DNA of 64,000 nucleotides, from NCBI GenBank assembly GCA_023079485.1, contig CM041090.1:31770874-31834873 (forward strand), given 5' to 3'. The position numbers and the translations under genes are program-made. This document shows, piece after piece, positions 1-13,270 of this stretch (its first letter is position 1; every line of letters begins with the position of its first letter). The stretch is from Archilochus colubris. Taxonomy: Eukaryota > Chordata > Aves > Apodiformes > Trochilidae. Below the pieces are notes generated by a model, which saw nothing but the letters and a program-made list of their open reading frames with translations, did no database searches and was not told the origin of the DNA.

Positions 1-394
1 GGACCCATTCTCAGTGTTACTCTATGTATTAATCTGGGGAAGACTGAAAGCCTTGCTGTTCTGATATTTCTAACTATGAAAAAACAAGGATTAGCAAATA
101 CTGAATATACTCCTGTTCCCTCAGGTTGAGTACCAAGGAACTTTAATGATTAAATCTGGAAGATAAATGGCCTTAGAATGCTGAGGAGCTACTTAATGTT
201 CCTGTTTTCTCAAATGCTTGCTGAGATCAGAACAAGTAAGAAGTATATTTTCCCTTTAGGAAAAAATAAAAATCATGTAAATTATGACAGTAATATTGGA
301 AGAAAAAAGATGCAGGTGCCATATGGTGTTATGCCATATGCAAGCACTGCAAGGATGATCACTCACTGCATTGAATATAAATTTAACACTGGGA

Positions 395-530
395 TGTTAA
401 TGCATTCCCTAGTATTGCAGTCATGCCTGGGAGCTGTATTCATGGACTGGGACCCCAGTCAAGAGCAAAATGCCATGCAGAGAAGAAAAAGAAAGAGATC
501 CCACCAGCCCTGGGGATCATTCTAGGCCCC
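395..530 (+). repeat. Possible ancient SINE/L2-like remnant
   Basis: The segment gggagctgtattcatggact, then gggaccccagtcaagagc, resembles the conserved core of an old amniote interspersed repeat with the phrase 'catggaccaggaccccat'. The match is short and the boundaries are guessed. Confidence 0.3.
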
Positions 531-1439
531 AGCTGCCCAAATGTAGTTAAGCCAGATCTCATGCTCTTGTTTAAAGGATCCTGATTTTTTTCAGGAGAAC
601 CCTTAAGGATCCATAATGTTGTATCTGCCTCATCCCTTTAAATTAATTCTTAAAAGGCAACTTTTGTCAAAGACACAGAATTCTCAGACTTCTTCATATG
701 GCAGAAAATTTGATAGGTTTCTATTATGTCATCTAGTATATACAGATTTTGTATGAACAGTGCTCAAAGAGTGATTGGTGGGCACTGCTGCCTTGCACTG
801 GAGATGCTGTCATAGAAATGCTGATGCTTACATCAAAGTGTGGTTACGTGGTAGCATTCAGAAGAGGAGAAATTACTTTGATGTCTCTTTTAGGCACTAT
901 TTCTATATCTTTGTTTGGATATAGTAATTTTGTACCAAAACTGAATATGTTGGTAATTCACAATATGTCCTCTTAGGCTTTCTTATTGCTTTGCTTTCTC
1001 TCCCTCCACTGCCTCCTCTTTTCCAACAACCAGTCCCTGTCACTTTTTCTTTAGCTTGACTCACCCTACAGCCAGCTGGCTTTCAGCTGGCTCCCTGAAT
1101 TCTGTGTAATAAAAAAGAAACAAGGACCTCTTTACTCTGGCATAGATTACTTCTGTTGTAAGCCCTCAGTAGGCCTTTATATTAATTTCTGGCACAGAAC
1201 AAAGCCCCTAAAGAGTAAATGAGAAGAAAAAAAAGTCATCATCTGCTGAAGAGTCAACACACTCAAGTATGCGTATCCAAGGAAAGCAGCCCTATGACTG
1301 CAGACCACTCCTGAAAACTTGGCTGTTGTCTCTAAGAGGCACGAAGGTCTTTGAAAATCTGGCACTACACATATAAACGCATTGAATACAGAGCAATGCT
1401 GAGAAAATGCTCTTTTCACAAAGAGATGTGCTTGAAGCC

Positions 1440-1975
1440 AAAGGTGCATTGGACTAGAAAGGCCCCTGTGAGTTAATGAGTCCCACTCCTGGCTATTGCA
1501 GGCAGCTGTGCTGTAAATCCCAAGCAGAAACTGGTCCTGCTCCAGCATCAATGTAACTTAGCAGTGGAGCTGCCCCAGTGTTCTAGTACTCTGGGGATTT
1601 GCAACCTTTGTCTAAAATTCAGGCTAAATTTATTAATGGCTGGTGTCTATCCATTTGTTATTGCAACATCAGTGTCTTTCAGTTTAAATAGCTTTTAGCC
1701 TTTACAAAATTTATAAAATCTTAGACTGACAAGTTTATAGAAAGCAGTAAGGATCCCTGCAATTCTCTTAGGCTAAACAAGCCAGCATCTTTTAATCTCA
1801 TTTCAGAAGATAAATTCTTCATTTCCTTGATTATTGTAGTCCGGTTACAGACTGAATTAATCTTCCTTGCATCTGTGTGCTGGGGACTGCATATTGTATT
1901 CCAGATGGCCTCATAATGGCCTTGTTCTCTAAAAATGCCTCACAAGGGACATCTGAAGCCAAATTACTTTTCCAG
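1440..1975 (-). mobile_element. Old, decayed CR1 LINE remnant
   Basis: The plus strand shows a degraded reverse-complement CR1. A 3' region (gagtcccactcctggctatt, then gcaggcagctgtgctgtaa) is followed after a poorly matching stretch by ggctaaacaagccagcatc, ttcatttccttgattattg, and attgtattccagatggcct. The last elements match the order of a CR1 ORF2-downstream segment typical of old amniote CR1 families rather than the young avian ones. The boundaries and continuity of the middle part (about 1560-1735) are uncertain. Confidence 0.6.
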
Positions 1976-4900
1976 CTATGATTGTCTCATCAAGCCAGAA
2001 TTTTATTCTTTTCTGGCACCTTCAGTAGCAGATCCCAAATTTATGACAGATTTTTTTCATTAGTTTGAGGGCATGGTTTGTTCTGCCTGCGGATGGGCAC
2101 ATATCTGAGTAACATGTTGAAGCACAGGGCCCTTTCTGCTCATGTAGTCACTACAGTAACACAGCCAGTCACTGTAAAAGACTAATTCATGCTCTATCTG
2201 ATGCTGGAAGTGCCTGTCTTTCCCAGTTGGCTACAGAAGGAACATGGGAGTTTCATGTTGCCAAATTGGGTTACATGGTTAGGTGGGATGAGCCTGGCTA
2301 AAGATTTTCAGCACACACTTTTTAGTGTCTGCTCCAGAATGTCACCTTGTTCACATGACCCAGGGATCTCTTAGGCTTCCCAGTTCCCACCACTGCAGCC
2401 CAGCTGCTGGAACTGATGTTTGACAAGTGATCACTGTAGAAAGGCCTTATATTGGCATTCTCTCACCCTAAAGCTTCATCCTTTGTTCCCTAGAATGTTG
2501 ATGGTTCAGCTGCTTTTCTCTTAACATGCTTATAGCCTTCTTTCACATGGTAATTTTTTATTTTCTGCTCACATTTGTATGAGATATTGATTTTGCTTTG
2601 TTCCACCTGAGTGTCTGTTTCACTTCCTTTTGGGCTATTTTGAACACCAATTTCTCCACTCCCATTTTAGACAATTACTTTTTTTCCTTGTCCTACTACT
2701 TACACAACAAAGTTCCATTTGTTTTATATTTTACTTTCGCTTGTGAGTTGTAGGACACCTTGATTTGCCAGTTTTAAATTTATTTCTATGCTTTATGACA
2801 TAAAGATTCTCCCTCCAAGCCTTTAAGATTCTCTGTTTATCCAAAGTGTTACCTGGGTTGCAGTTTGTCATTCACATAATCTTATAACTACTCTATACAA
2901 TTTTTCCTCTGATTTGCAGTGCATAATCCTGTATCTTTTATTTCAATAGCTTCCAGGCTTTTTCCACATTCTAGGTTCTTGAATTCTTTAGTACAGTTAA
3001 ACAATCCTCTTAATTCCTCTGTATTCTGTCAATTCAGATTTTCATCTCAATTTCTCTGAACTGTGCTGTACAATCTGAAGTCAGTTGCATGTACAAATCT
3101 GACATTATTCTATCTCTGAGGTATCTCTCAAAAGAGTGTTTTCTAAACATCAATTTATGCGTTAATGAAAACTATTTGAGTGTTTTGGCAAGTTTTAGTT
3201 GAGTTTCTCAAAATACCTTTCTGTAGTGTGGATTATATCTGACCTACACCTGCGTGGGCCTTTTCCATGCACTGATCTCATGGTTCCACTGTAATGACTA
3301 AGCACTCTCCTTTAATTATTCTCCACGCTCTGTGTGAAAAGTATCTTCAATAGACAGAAAATCAGTGAATTTGTTTCAACCTAACCATTACCCACAGTTC
3401 TATTTTCTGGATTTTACTTACTTTTTTTTTTTATTATTATTTTTTATTTCATTGGCAGAATTACGGAAGAAAACACATATCATGGGAACTGTTCTGGGCT
3501 TTTCACATCACTATGAGATGAACAATTTCTCAGCTCTTCCTCTAAGTTTATAAATTCATCTCAGACAAAGTCATATGTCTTGGCTTTGTGGGGAGGGAAT
3601 GAAATCAAAAGTAGGTATTTTTAACCCAGATCTCAGTCATCTGACTGGGTGACTTTGAACTACAGTAAATTAGCTGCATTGAAATTATGAGGTGCCCAAA
3701 AATAGCAATAGAACTTGGGAAATTCAGGTGTTCACTTGTTAGGTGTACGGTGCTATCCACAACAAATCACTATCCCAGCTCTATTTTTTCTTACCATTTC
3801 TTAGTCAATTAGACACCACATTCCTTAGGCATCCATGCTGTCCTAATAAGAAGAGAGTAAGCAGTGGATCTTTAAAACTCAAGACTTGAGTTAAAATCCT
3901 TCAGGCATGAAGCAGACATGTTTAGTGGTGACATACAGTAAATACTGATCACTGGGTTTCAAGTGCTCATTTAAAATAAACCATGGGTTACAGACTTAGG
4001 TTGACAGATATTTGGTTGACAGTGTAATTGCTCTGGTGTGCTCACTTGTGTGCTCTTTTTTGCTGTCCTTCTCTTTTCCTTCTTTCCTCTCCTCCTCTAT
4101 ATTTTCATCAAAGCTAGCACTTTGAGATCCATATTCGATCACCCAGCCAAACTTTAGTGGGACTTGTTTGTTTGCTTTCACTGTTTATATCTTGGGATGT
4201 TTGGTGGAAGGTAATTTTAGTTCTTTGAACCATGTCAAAGCAGGGCTGTGATTTCAACTATCCTTATATGAACAAATTAATATGTCATAAACTTGTCACA
4301 AAAAGCAAATATTTACCTTTGATTTTGAAAAGAAGGTAAATTTTGAGAGTTTTTTCATCCTCATAGGAAGAAAAAATACCTGCTACAGCACTGGTTCTAT
4401 GTACCTTTTGATTAGGTTATTTAATCAAGGTGCTTGTGATCTGAACATTAGTGTTCTGTATTGCTGTCCAGAGGGACTGAGCAGTCTGAGATTTAGCTTC
4501 TCATGCATAATCAGCAGCACTTGGCTGCAAAGTAGGATGATCTCTTAAACTACCTGGAAAATTCTCTTAAGAGCTGCCTCAGAACATGGGGATTAATCTT
4601 GACTATACTTCAGCTCCATTTCAGTTCTTTAACTGTTTGCTCACTAGAAAAGAAAATAAAACTTTATTGCCATTCTGAAGGGCTTTTATGCAGGCACCTG
4701 TGCATTTGAAGCACATAGGAACTTATGGAGAATACGAGCTGATGATTTAAATAGGGTTGTGGGAATAGCACTGGGAAAAGCTGAACAAATAAAAAGGAAC
4801 AAGTTCATTCATCATTTTAATAGCATTTAGCTTGCCTCATAAAGAAAGTGGCAGCTTTTATTGCTCATACAAGGACTTATGCCACTATTAAAGACTGATG

Positions 4901-6299
4901 CTTCAGCTCCTTCTGCTTTAAACTCTAGACTGTGAAAAACCCCAGTGGACTGAATTCTATTTACCACTTAGCACTGAAATGCTATCTAATAGAACAAAGT
5001 GGAAGGACAATGTTTAGAAACAGCAAGTTCAATATTTAAAGGCAGAAAAATAATACCTTAAAAACATTTGGCTCAGCATGTTGAGCTGTTACATGTTTCT
5101 GGATTCAAATGCATTGAATTCATGCTAAAATAGAAAGGTGCAATAGGGTTAAAGCTTCATTTAAACATGACCTGCTTTAAAAAGCTTGAGTGATCTTTCA
5201 GTCACTGTGGAGAAATCTTGCCAGCTATGCTTCTAGCTCTTCTTGTGTTTGCCACTGATTCTCACCCAATCTCTGCATCCTAAGTTTTAAAAAAACTGTA
5301 GCTTAACTGACAAACCATTTAGGTTGCCACAGATTTGTGACCTGTGATGCAAAAATTAAGGATAAGAGAAATAGGTTAAATCCCTCTTTTTTCCCAAAAT
5401 GTAATTTCAGAAATGTTCCCTCTAGAGAACTGCAGTGTAGGGAGCTCCAGCATACTACTGCTTTGTGAAATGGGATCCCAGGGCTGCTGATGTATTCTGT
5501 AATCTATTTTTGTTCTGAATTACTGCTGTACCTCATGGGAAGTGTTGTTCATTCAGGACAGATGGTGCAGAGAAGTCAGCGAGACAAGGACCCAAATGAC
5601 AAATCCCTGAGACACTTTGGTGCCATTTCTGACACAGAGTGTTTCACTGAGTTTGCAGTCACAAACTGAACACCTTTTGATTATTTTGTAAGTGAAAAGC
5701 TGAAGTTTGCCCTTAAAAATTTGACACCATCTGAGGAAAAAAATTCCAGCATCATAATTTTGGAGATCAAATGTCAGAGTGGGGAATTTTCCACTGAAGA
5801 AGATTTAAAACAAAAATTATCTTTTAGTCTTTTCTTCCATGTCTTTTCTTCTTTCAGAAGGCTTTTATTCACTGTTTCTACTGAGCTAAAATCATCCACT
5901 CCTGCGGAGAGATTTGTGAGTATTTATCTGACTCTCCTGGACATTTTAAAATAATATCCAAACTCTGATCAATCTTTACTGATACTTTTACTCATGTGTT
6001 TCCTCCTCACAAATAGCTGGGGAGTGGGGGATGGTAGCTCCTAACTGACTGCTGAGCCTCTTGGTATAAACGGGGTAGCAATTTGCTGATAGGCTGGGCA
6101 GAAAAGGGTGGAGAAGGAAAAGCTGCAAGAGGTGGATATAAAAATATCCTGGTAAGGTATCTGACCAGGCAGGGATGAAATACAAGGTGTTCCTCTCCCA
6201 TATTTTTTTGGTTTTCATGATTTACCCTTCTGGCCTATAGGTCAGCTTACATTTTCCAAATTAAATATTTTAGTGAGAAGAGTAAAAGTTCTAAACAAC

Positions 6300-6480
6300 A
6301 CAAGAACTGTACTGGTCAGGCCACAGGTGCATCCAGCCTACTGCCTGTTTGAGAGCTGAAATACCCAGAGTATTGTACAATAAGAGAGCAACCACAGAGT
6401 CATAATTCCCTGGAGTATCCTCCCAGCCTCAGGTAACTTGCAATTTAAGGTTGTCTTTTCTTACAGGTAATACTATACTA
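6300..6480 (+). repeat. Ancient amniote repeat remnant (CR1-like 3' segment)
   Basis: The stretch acaagaactgtactggtcag, then gccacaggtgcatccagcct and actgcctg, resembles a widespread amniote repeat that reads approximately 'tactgggtcagaccaaaggtccatc...'. The rest, to about 6480, is weakly alike. The identification is from memory of the repeat and cannot be checked here. Confidence 0.45.
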
Positions 6481-6596
6481 AAGTAGTATCTTCTTATCAC
6501 TTTTTAAATCTAGGTGTGATTTTAGCATCTATTATGTCCTGTGGCAGGAAGATCTTCCTGTTGTTCTTTGCTGTATTTTTTTTTATTTCTCCTATA

Positions 6597-6598
<2 letters not shown>

Positions 6599-6648
<50 letters not shown>
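6599..6648. repeat. Uninterrupted 50-base T run
   Basis: Fifty thymines occur without a single interruption, preceded by other T-rich sequence. On the minus strand this is an A run that could mark the tail of a retroposed sequence, but nothing recognisable lies upstream of it on that strand (6650-6720). The exact length is likely unreliable. Confidence 0.95.
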
Positions 6649-9330
6649 CTGATGAGAAACCTGTGCCACAAACCATAGTCAGCTTAGGTGCTCACTGTTG
6701 ACTTTAACTATGGCATGATGATGTTTCTATTCTGTTCTTTAATCCTCTAGAATATACATGATAATTTTAAGATTGGGCTAGAAACATCTATTATAACTTT
6801 AAGCTGTCAGTAGTAATGGCTGGTTCCAAATCTCTCTCTGCATGTGTGAGGTTGCAGCTGGGTGTCTGAAATGCCATCACTCTGCTCAGAAATCACTCCT
6901 GTATTGTCAGAGTCTCCTGTTACCCACACAGCTGTGAGTAGCTCACTGCCATAAGGGAATGATCTCACCACACCTGACTCTTACAGGTAATCTTGAAACA
7001 TGCACAGTCCTGAGGTCAGAGCTGCCCCTCATTTTTCTTTGTTGACAAAATGGGCCACTTTTACTTACTTTTAATTTCCCACTTTTTATTACCTCAACAA
7101 CAGGAATATACTAATTTGTATTCAGCAGTATGTTATGCCATAATTTAAATTTAATCACCCATGTCTTCTGTGCCTTTTCTACAGAGAACATATGTTTAAG
7201 GTACAGCACACTTAAAACAATAACTTCTGTGCCTTTATACTGTCTGCCAGTAAGTACTACAAGGGACATACCTTGTATTTTATGTCATCTATTTCTTGTG
7301 CAAGATATTATAAATAATGACTTGGAGAATACGAATCTGGAGTTAGCCAGTTTGTTTAGATATTTAATTGCTGTTCCTCCTTCCCATTCTTTTTTATTTT
7401 GGACAAGTTTTATCTTCAGCTGTTGAAGACAACTTGGAAAGCAAGGCCTATGACATTGCTCCTGGATCATCCCATGGTCTGCTTGGTATCCTATTCTGAT
7501 TAAGTATGTGCACTGACAAATTGAAGGCTTTAATTTTTGTGTTTTGCTTAGTGCTTGGTTAGAGAAGAAGTAGAAATAATTGGATGTAATAATGGACTGT
7601 TCATGCCTGTAAAGTAAAATGAACACATTCATGGGCTAACTTCCCTCTGCTGCTGGTGCAGACTGCTTCATTTAAACTGATTTGCAGTGGAAGCTTTATC
7701 TCTAGGTTCTGGCTGTGAGAAGAAAAGTAAATAAGCCTAAGCAATTAGAGTAATATTCATGCAGGTGCAAAGATCCTGCATAAAGCTCTATTTACTCTTT
7801 CCTTCAAGCCCCTTTAATCATCAGTGCAGAGTTTAAGTTGTGCAGGAGGCTTGTGTGGTGTTTTTTTCACACAGAGTATTTGAGTGCTTCTGCTTCACTA
7901 CAGAAACCCTCAGCCCCAGAGATAAATTTCGTACCAAAATAGCTCTCAGCATCTTCTCAGTCCTCGATGGAATGAACCTCTTCAGTAATGAGTCGTCAAG
8001 ATGCAGAGTCTCCAAGGCCATTCACAGGTTTATAGTACTGCTTAGTAGCATTGTAAAAAGTAATAATAATTTTGATCTGTGTAATTCTAAAAACAATAGA
8101 TAAAGGGAGCAAATGTAAAATGTGGGAATTGAAGACTCCCAAGAAACACCAGCACTGCCTTGATAATTATCAGCACATCTAATGAAATGTAAACCCCCCT
8201 GGAAATCCACATTTCTTCTTTGGTAATGAAACCCCCTTTTGTTTACTTGCACTACCACTACTTTAAAATTTAGCAGTTAAAACTGTATTGCAAGGATTTT
8301 CCCTAAAATCTTTATTCGTATTACTGAAATTCATAATAAGAGCATCTTTCTTTCTCTTGTGGTGCAATCTAAAATGTCAAAGCACCAAGTGAGTGATTTA
8401 TCTATTTGGGTTTACCTTAGTTGTGGCCTGAGGGGACAATTTCAGGCAGAAATTCTGTAACATTTTCTGTAGCAAAGAACTTGATTTAAGGGAAGAAACA
8501 ACAAAAGACTATTGAACTGATTCCTCTGTTACCTGTTAAATTACAACAAAAGAGCAATTTTGGGACATTTATTAAGAAAGCTTTAAGTGCAAACAAATAT
8601 TTGGGCAATGTACATTTTACTTTTGAATGAAGGATATGTAAAATAGACTGTTACATATTTTACATTATAAAGATTATGTTAAATCAACCAATATAATCTC
8701 TTCTATAAATCAATTAACTGAATTCCAGTCTTGCACTAAGAGCAATATTATATGTTTTCTGGTGAACATATATAATACACACAGATTTAGTTGTATGTCT
8801 TGTCAAAATAATTCCTTGGCCCCTTGTGTGTTTCTTTCTTCTTTAATTTTCTTTTCTATTGTTCCATGTCATGTAGCCATCATCTGTTGTTAAAAACCAA
8901 ATTTGAAAGTTGTGGGGTTGGCAAATGCAAGTAACTGTCCTTATCCATCTTGGATGTGTTTCATTCTTAGTTATGGTAAAGCAGGTGTCTGAGTTTCAGC
9001 ACCAGATCTAGATCTCTGCAAGCACGGAGCCAGTCACTTATGAGTAACCACTCTTACAGTCCAGAAAAGGGTGAAAGTTTGATAAATAACATATTTAAAA
9101 GAGGTTACTCTACAGCAATGTCTAGTTGTACTGAGTAAGTTGTAATTTTTCTCTGTGAGCATGCAGGACCTGGAGAGGTCTGCTCTGGGAAGGAAATCTG
9201 ATGGACTGAGTGAAAGGTGGAAGATGCCTGGGAGAAATATCCAGTGAAGTGATAAGATAACCATGCACCAGAACTGATGAGTGAGTCTGTGTCTCTTCAG
9301 ATCCAGTTAAACACTTTGCCCCTTAACTTC

Positions 9331-9356
9331 AGCACTTCGAAATGCCAAGAAGTGCT
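9331..9356. repeat. Short hairpin, 8-bp stem, 10-base loop
   Basis: agcacttc (9331-9338) and gaagtgct (9349-9356) pair perfectly. The stem is too short for a microRNA precursor on its own, and I saw no extended pairing around it. Confidence 0.9.
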
Positions 9357-12300
9357 TTGAAAACTAGCACTTCCATAAGACAAATCCCTTCTCTGAAATG
9401 CATTCTGTAGCCTCTGTATTTATAGAGAAAGTACTGCTGAAGTCACACCTGGGATAGCAGAAGTCTCAGACTGGATTTGAGTGAAATAATGTTAAAGCAT
9501 CCATGAAGTTAAATTAATTGGAAAGAGTTTAATTGGGATCAACAGTTTATTGGGATTTATCCCAGGAAACTGATGTAGTCTAATGACAATGGATGGCAGC
9601 TGATCAACAGCAAGAGTGTTAACATCTGTAGAACTTAATGAGTAAGTCTTCAGTGTGTTTCAGAGTGCACAAGGTTTTTCCCAGCTCAGAAAAATAAAGT
9701 CTGCTTTTGTGTTACTATTGTCAGAAGAGATTTTATTAAGGAATGAACCTCATCCAGACTATTTTGCAGGTTCCCCCAACTGTGATATAATAGGGGAGAT
9801 ATATATTTTTGAAAAGTCAAGCCATCTGTCTTCCTACAATAAATATAATTAGAGATGGCTATAAAGTGTTTTAGCAGAGAGGAAAAACAGTTCTGTTTCA
9901 ATGGACACAGCAGAAAAGCCAGGATGCTTGTGATACGTTAGCAGCTATGTTCCTAGACTTTTTACTCTGTCTCAGCTGAGTGCTAAAAAATTATTCCTAC
10001 TCTGATCACTCAGGGACTTGCTATTATAGTTAGCTAATATTCTTGGCTATACAGAATTATTAAAAGCCCAGCTAGGACACTTACAAAATTTTGCCTTTGA
10101 AGTTCATTTGAGGATCATGTCCAAGATGCACCATTCTGACTTTTCGTATCTTTTCTCTTTGAAAAATCTCAAAATTCCTCTAAAATTCTAACACCCTAAT
10201 TTAATTTCTTAGGCATTGTATGCTGTAATAAGACATGGCTTGATATCTATTGATGTTGGTCTTCAGTTATCTGTAACTGCTGGTATGAAGTCACTTAGGT
10301 TAAGAGATTTTATTTTTAGTTTGAATTATTTCCTGGCACAATAAGATTCTGCTGAGAAGGTTTTGTTTAAGACTTCCTTCTGTTTAACTTGGCTCTTGCT
10401 TAAATATTTGTACTGCTGAATTTTAATTCTTTGTACTGTACCCAGGGATTTGGAGCAGAAGAGTTTACTGTGCAACTGTAATACAAATGATTGATACAGC
10501 TTCTAACAAAGTTGCCAAACTTGCTAATCTTTGTATTTGTAATGTTAATGTTTTCTATAAAATTCACAGTTAAATTGTCTTATATGGTATTAAATAACCC
10601 TGGCTGCCAGAGCCAAGCTGTGCAGAAGTCAGCTACATAGTTATTAAATTCATTAAGCAGAAGATATCAACAAAGAGCATTCTTCCTTTGTCCTGGCACC
10701 TTTCGTTTGATGCAGGTGTTTGAGTGTATTTTGGGAGTTGTAGAAAACCCATGAAAACAGGCTATTCTCCAGGGTCTCTACTATTCCCTGCATCAGGTTT
10801 ATGCCAATATATGCAATATGTCAATATATGTTATATGCACTTCCCACTCTAGAAGGTGAGTTATGGGCTGGAGCTTTGTGTTTTGAATAGAAATCATGGA
10901 TCTCATAAAAAGGAAGTTATTAATCTAATTACTGAGTCATTTTCAAAACAAAAATTTTGCAGCTAAGTATTGACTTTGGTGTCTTATCTTCCCAGAGATC
11001 TGCTTTTTAATTCTATGGTTGCAAGCTTATGCTTAAAAATGATGATTGCATTTATAGTATGGTACTGCGCTGGCACTAGTAAACCTGATCTTGTTTCTCC
11101 TCCTCTTCAGGTGAATACTTGCTGGAAACTCACTTGGTAATGTAATGGCAGAAATAGAAAGTTCTAAGAGAGACAATCATTTAAAAGGCAGAGTCAGAAT
11201 CCTGGTTCCTCCTAACTGTGTGAGCAAATTTTGACATCATGAGCAAGAACATCCCTGTATCCTGCTGTACTGGAAATCTCTGCAGAGGCAACTGGGGCAT
11301 CTGTTGATGCAGAAGGAGGAATTAGAGTCTGAGTAGGGTGGGGAAAGATGTGTGGACACACTGTAAACACATCACACAGCCCAGGGCTACAGCAGCTCTC
11401 TTCAAAACCCCAACGTGCTACTAAAAAGCTGAGCTGGCTTGAGTATGCTTAGCCAAAGAAGGACTGCTAGCAAAGATGAGAGCAGGTAGAGAGGCTCAGG
11501 GAATTTGCAAGAGGATCTTTGTAGAAATAACCTTCCTCTAAGGCTTTCTCCAGCAGTTGAAACCTTAGGAGAGGATGGTATAAGACCTAAGAGCTTATCA
11601 GATTTTGATTTAAAAACCCAAAGACATTAAGCTACAGGGACACCCTTCAGGTTGTGCAAAACCTTTTTTCATTTCAGTTTAAATGTTATCTCCCCTCTAT
11701 AATGAATCAAAGCCATTATAAACCTCAGGCGTTGTAAAAGAACTGTTTTGTTTAAAAAACTGTTGGAACAACAGGAGTAGCTAAGCCAGGAAGGAGCAAA
11801 CTATGAGGTTTTGTACCCTGCTAAATGCAGTATGATACTTAGGGCTGCTATTTTGTAGAGTCATCTATACAAGATCAACCCTCAACCCAACCATACTACC
11901 AGTTACTGACTTTGAACTTAGAGAATCATGCAGGGACATATGAGAATAATGTTTAGACAATGTATGGAAAAAGAAGATTATCTAAAACTCTCATCATAAA
12001 TGTCTTAGAACTAGATAGCTATCTGGTAATTCTACAGTGCTCTTGGCTTAATAGGGCAAAGCAAATATGAAAACCACATTTAGAAAAGGAAGTATGCCTC
12101 AGGACCTTGAGAAAGCCTCTGCATGCTTAAATAATTATTTTTTACTTGCTTTTAATAATTATTCTTCTGTTCTTCCCAGTTGAATACATTATTTTTAAGA
12201 AAATCAAATATAATGACACAATTTCTTAATGAATTTGTTCCCTCTGTTTTCCACTCAAATTTTTGAAGTCTTCAGTCTTTTTTTCTACTTAGGAAGGATC

Positions 12301-13242
12301 ATTTTAGGTGTATTTCTCTTTTAGGACACAAAAGAAGAACATAAGTATCCAGGAAGAACATAGGAAAGGATTCATAGCATTGAATGACAGAATACTTTCA
12401 CAGTTACAGGAGCTTGGCATCCATCTCCCATAACTTAACTCTTTTTGTCATCTCAAAGTAAGGCACTGGATAAAGCTGATTGTTTAGTCTCTGCTCTGTG
12501 GAAGAAATGCCTCCAAAGAGTGTGTATGCCTGTGTATTTAGATACCTGGTTTAAGATGATGCAGTCACACTGCAGAGGTGTTTTTATGTCTTACCTGACT
12601 AGAAGAGGAGCTTGGGAACCATCTGAGCCCTTGATTAATAAACTAAGAGTAGGTTATATGAAATAAACATTTTTTCTTAAGTTCCTACTAGTGCTTCCTT
12701 GTATTAGCTTTGTTGAAAATCTAGTAGGAGGCCAAGAGTGAAGCTCCTAGGAAAAACTAATAAGACCTACAGTTCACTGCTAATTGTATTTCTTGTTTTT
12801 TTTTAATGTAATGACATATTAGTTTTCTTTCAATCTTCTGGAAATCCTCCATGGTTCTCAGATTTTTTATTAATCCATATTAAAACCTCAAACACATGTT
12901 TGATATGGTAATTTCAAAACCCTGAACTGTGTTTATTAAGAGTTGCTAAGTTAAAATCATCCACTTTTAGTTATCTGTGTTTCATTTAGTTATCTGTGTA
13001 TCATCCTTAGTTGCTGTCAGAACACAAAATACTTTGTCATCTCACGATACAAAAATAGATTATTTTCCTGAGCACAAAAAGCTGATTGACTTCTCCTCCA
13101 TTACAGTGTCAAAGCCAAGGCACCATGCCTAGTAGGAAAGATACCAAAATCATAATTTAGATTTCTTCTAGTAATATAAGCTTCAGCTGTGCTATTATAC
13201 CTAATATCTTATAAATGACTTTCCTGTATCTTTTTTCTTCCT

Positions 13243-13270
13243 TTATATATATATACATATTTATATATAC
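13243..13270. repeat. TA dinucleotide microsatellite, interrupted
   Basis: Alternating TA is interrupted once by acatat. Next to it the sequence is T-rich. Confidence 0.9.

Noticed and set aside
6516..6701. Open frame through the T run encoding a phenylalanine tract
   Set aside because: Artefact of the 50-base homopolymer.
9331..9356. Hairpin considered as a microRNA precursor
   Set aside because: The stem is only 8 bp and flanking bases do not extend the pairing to the length of a precursor.
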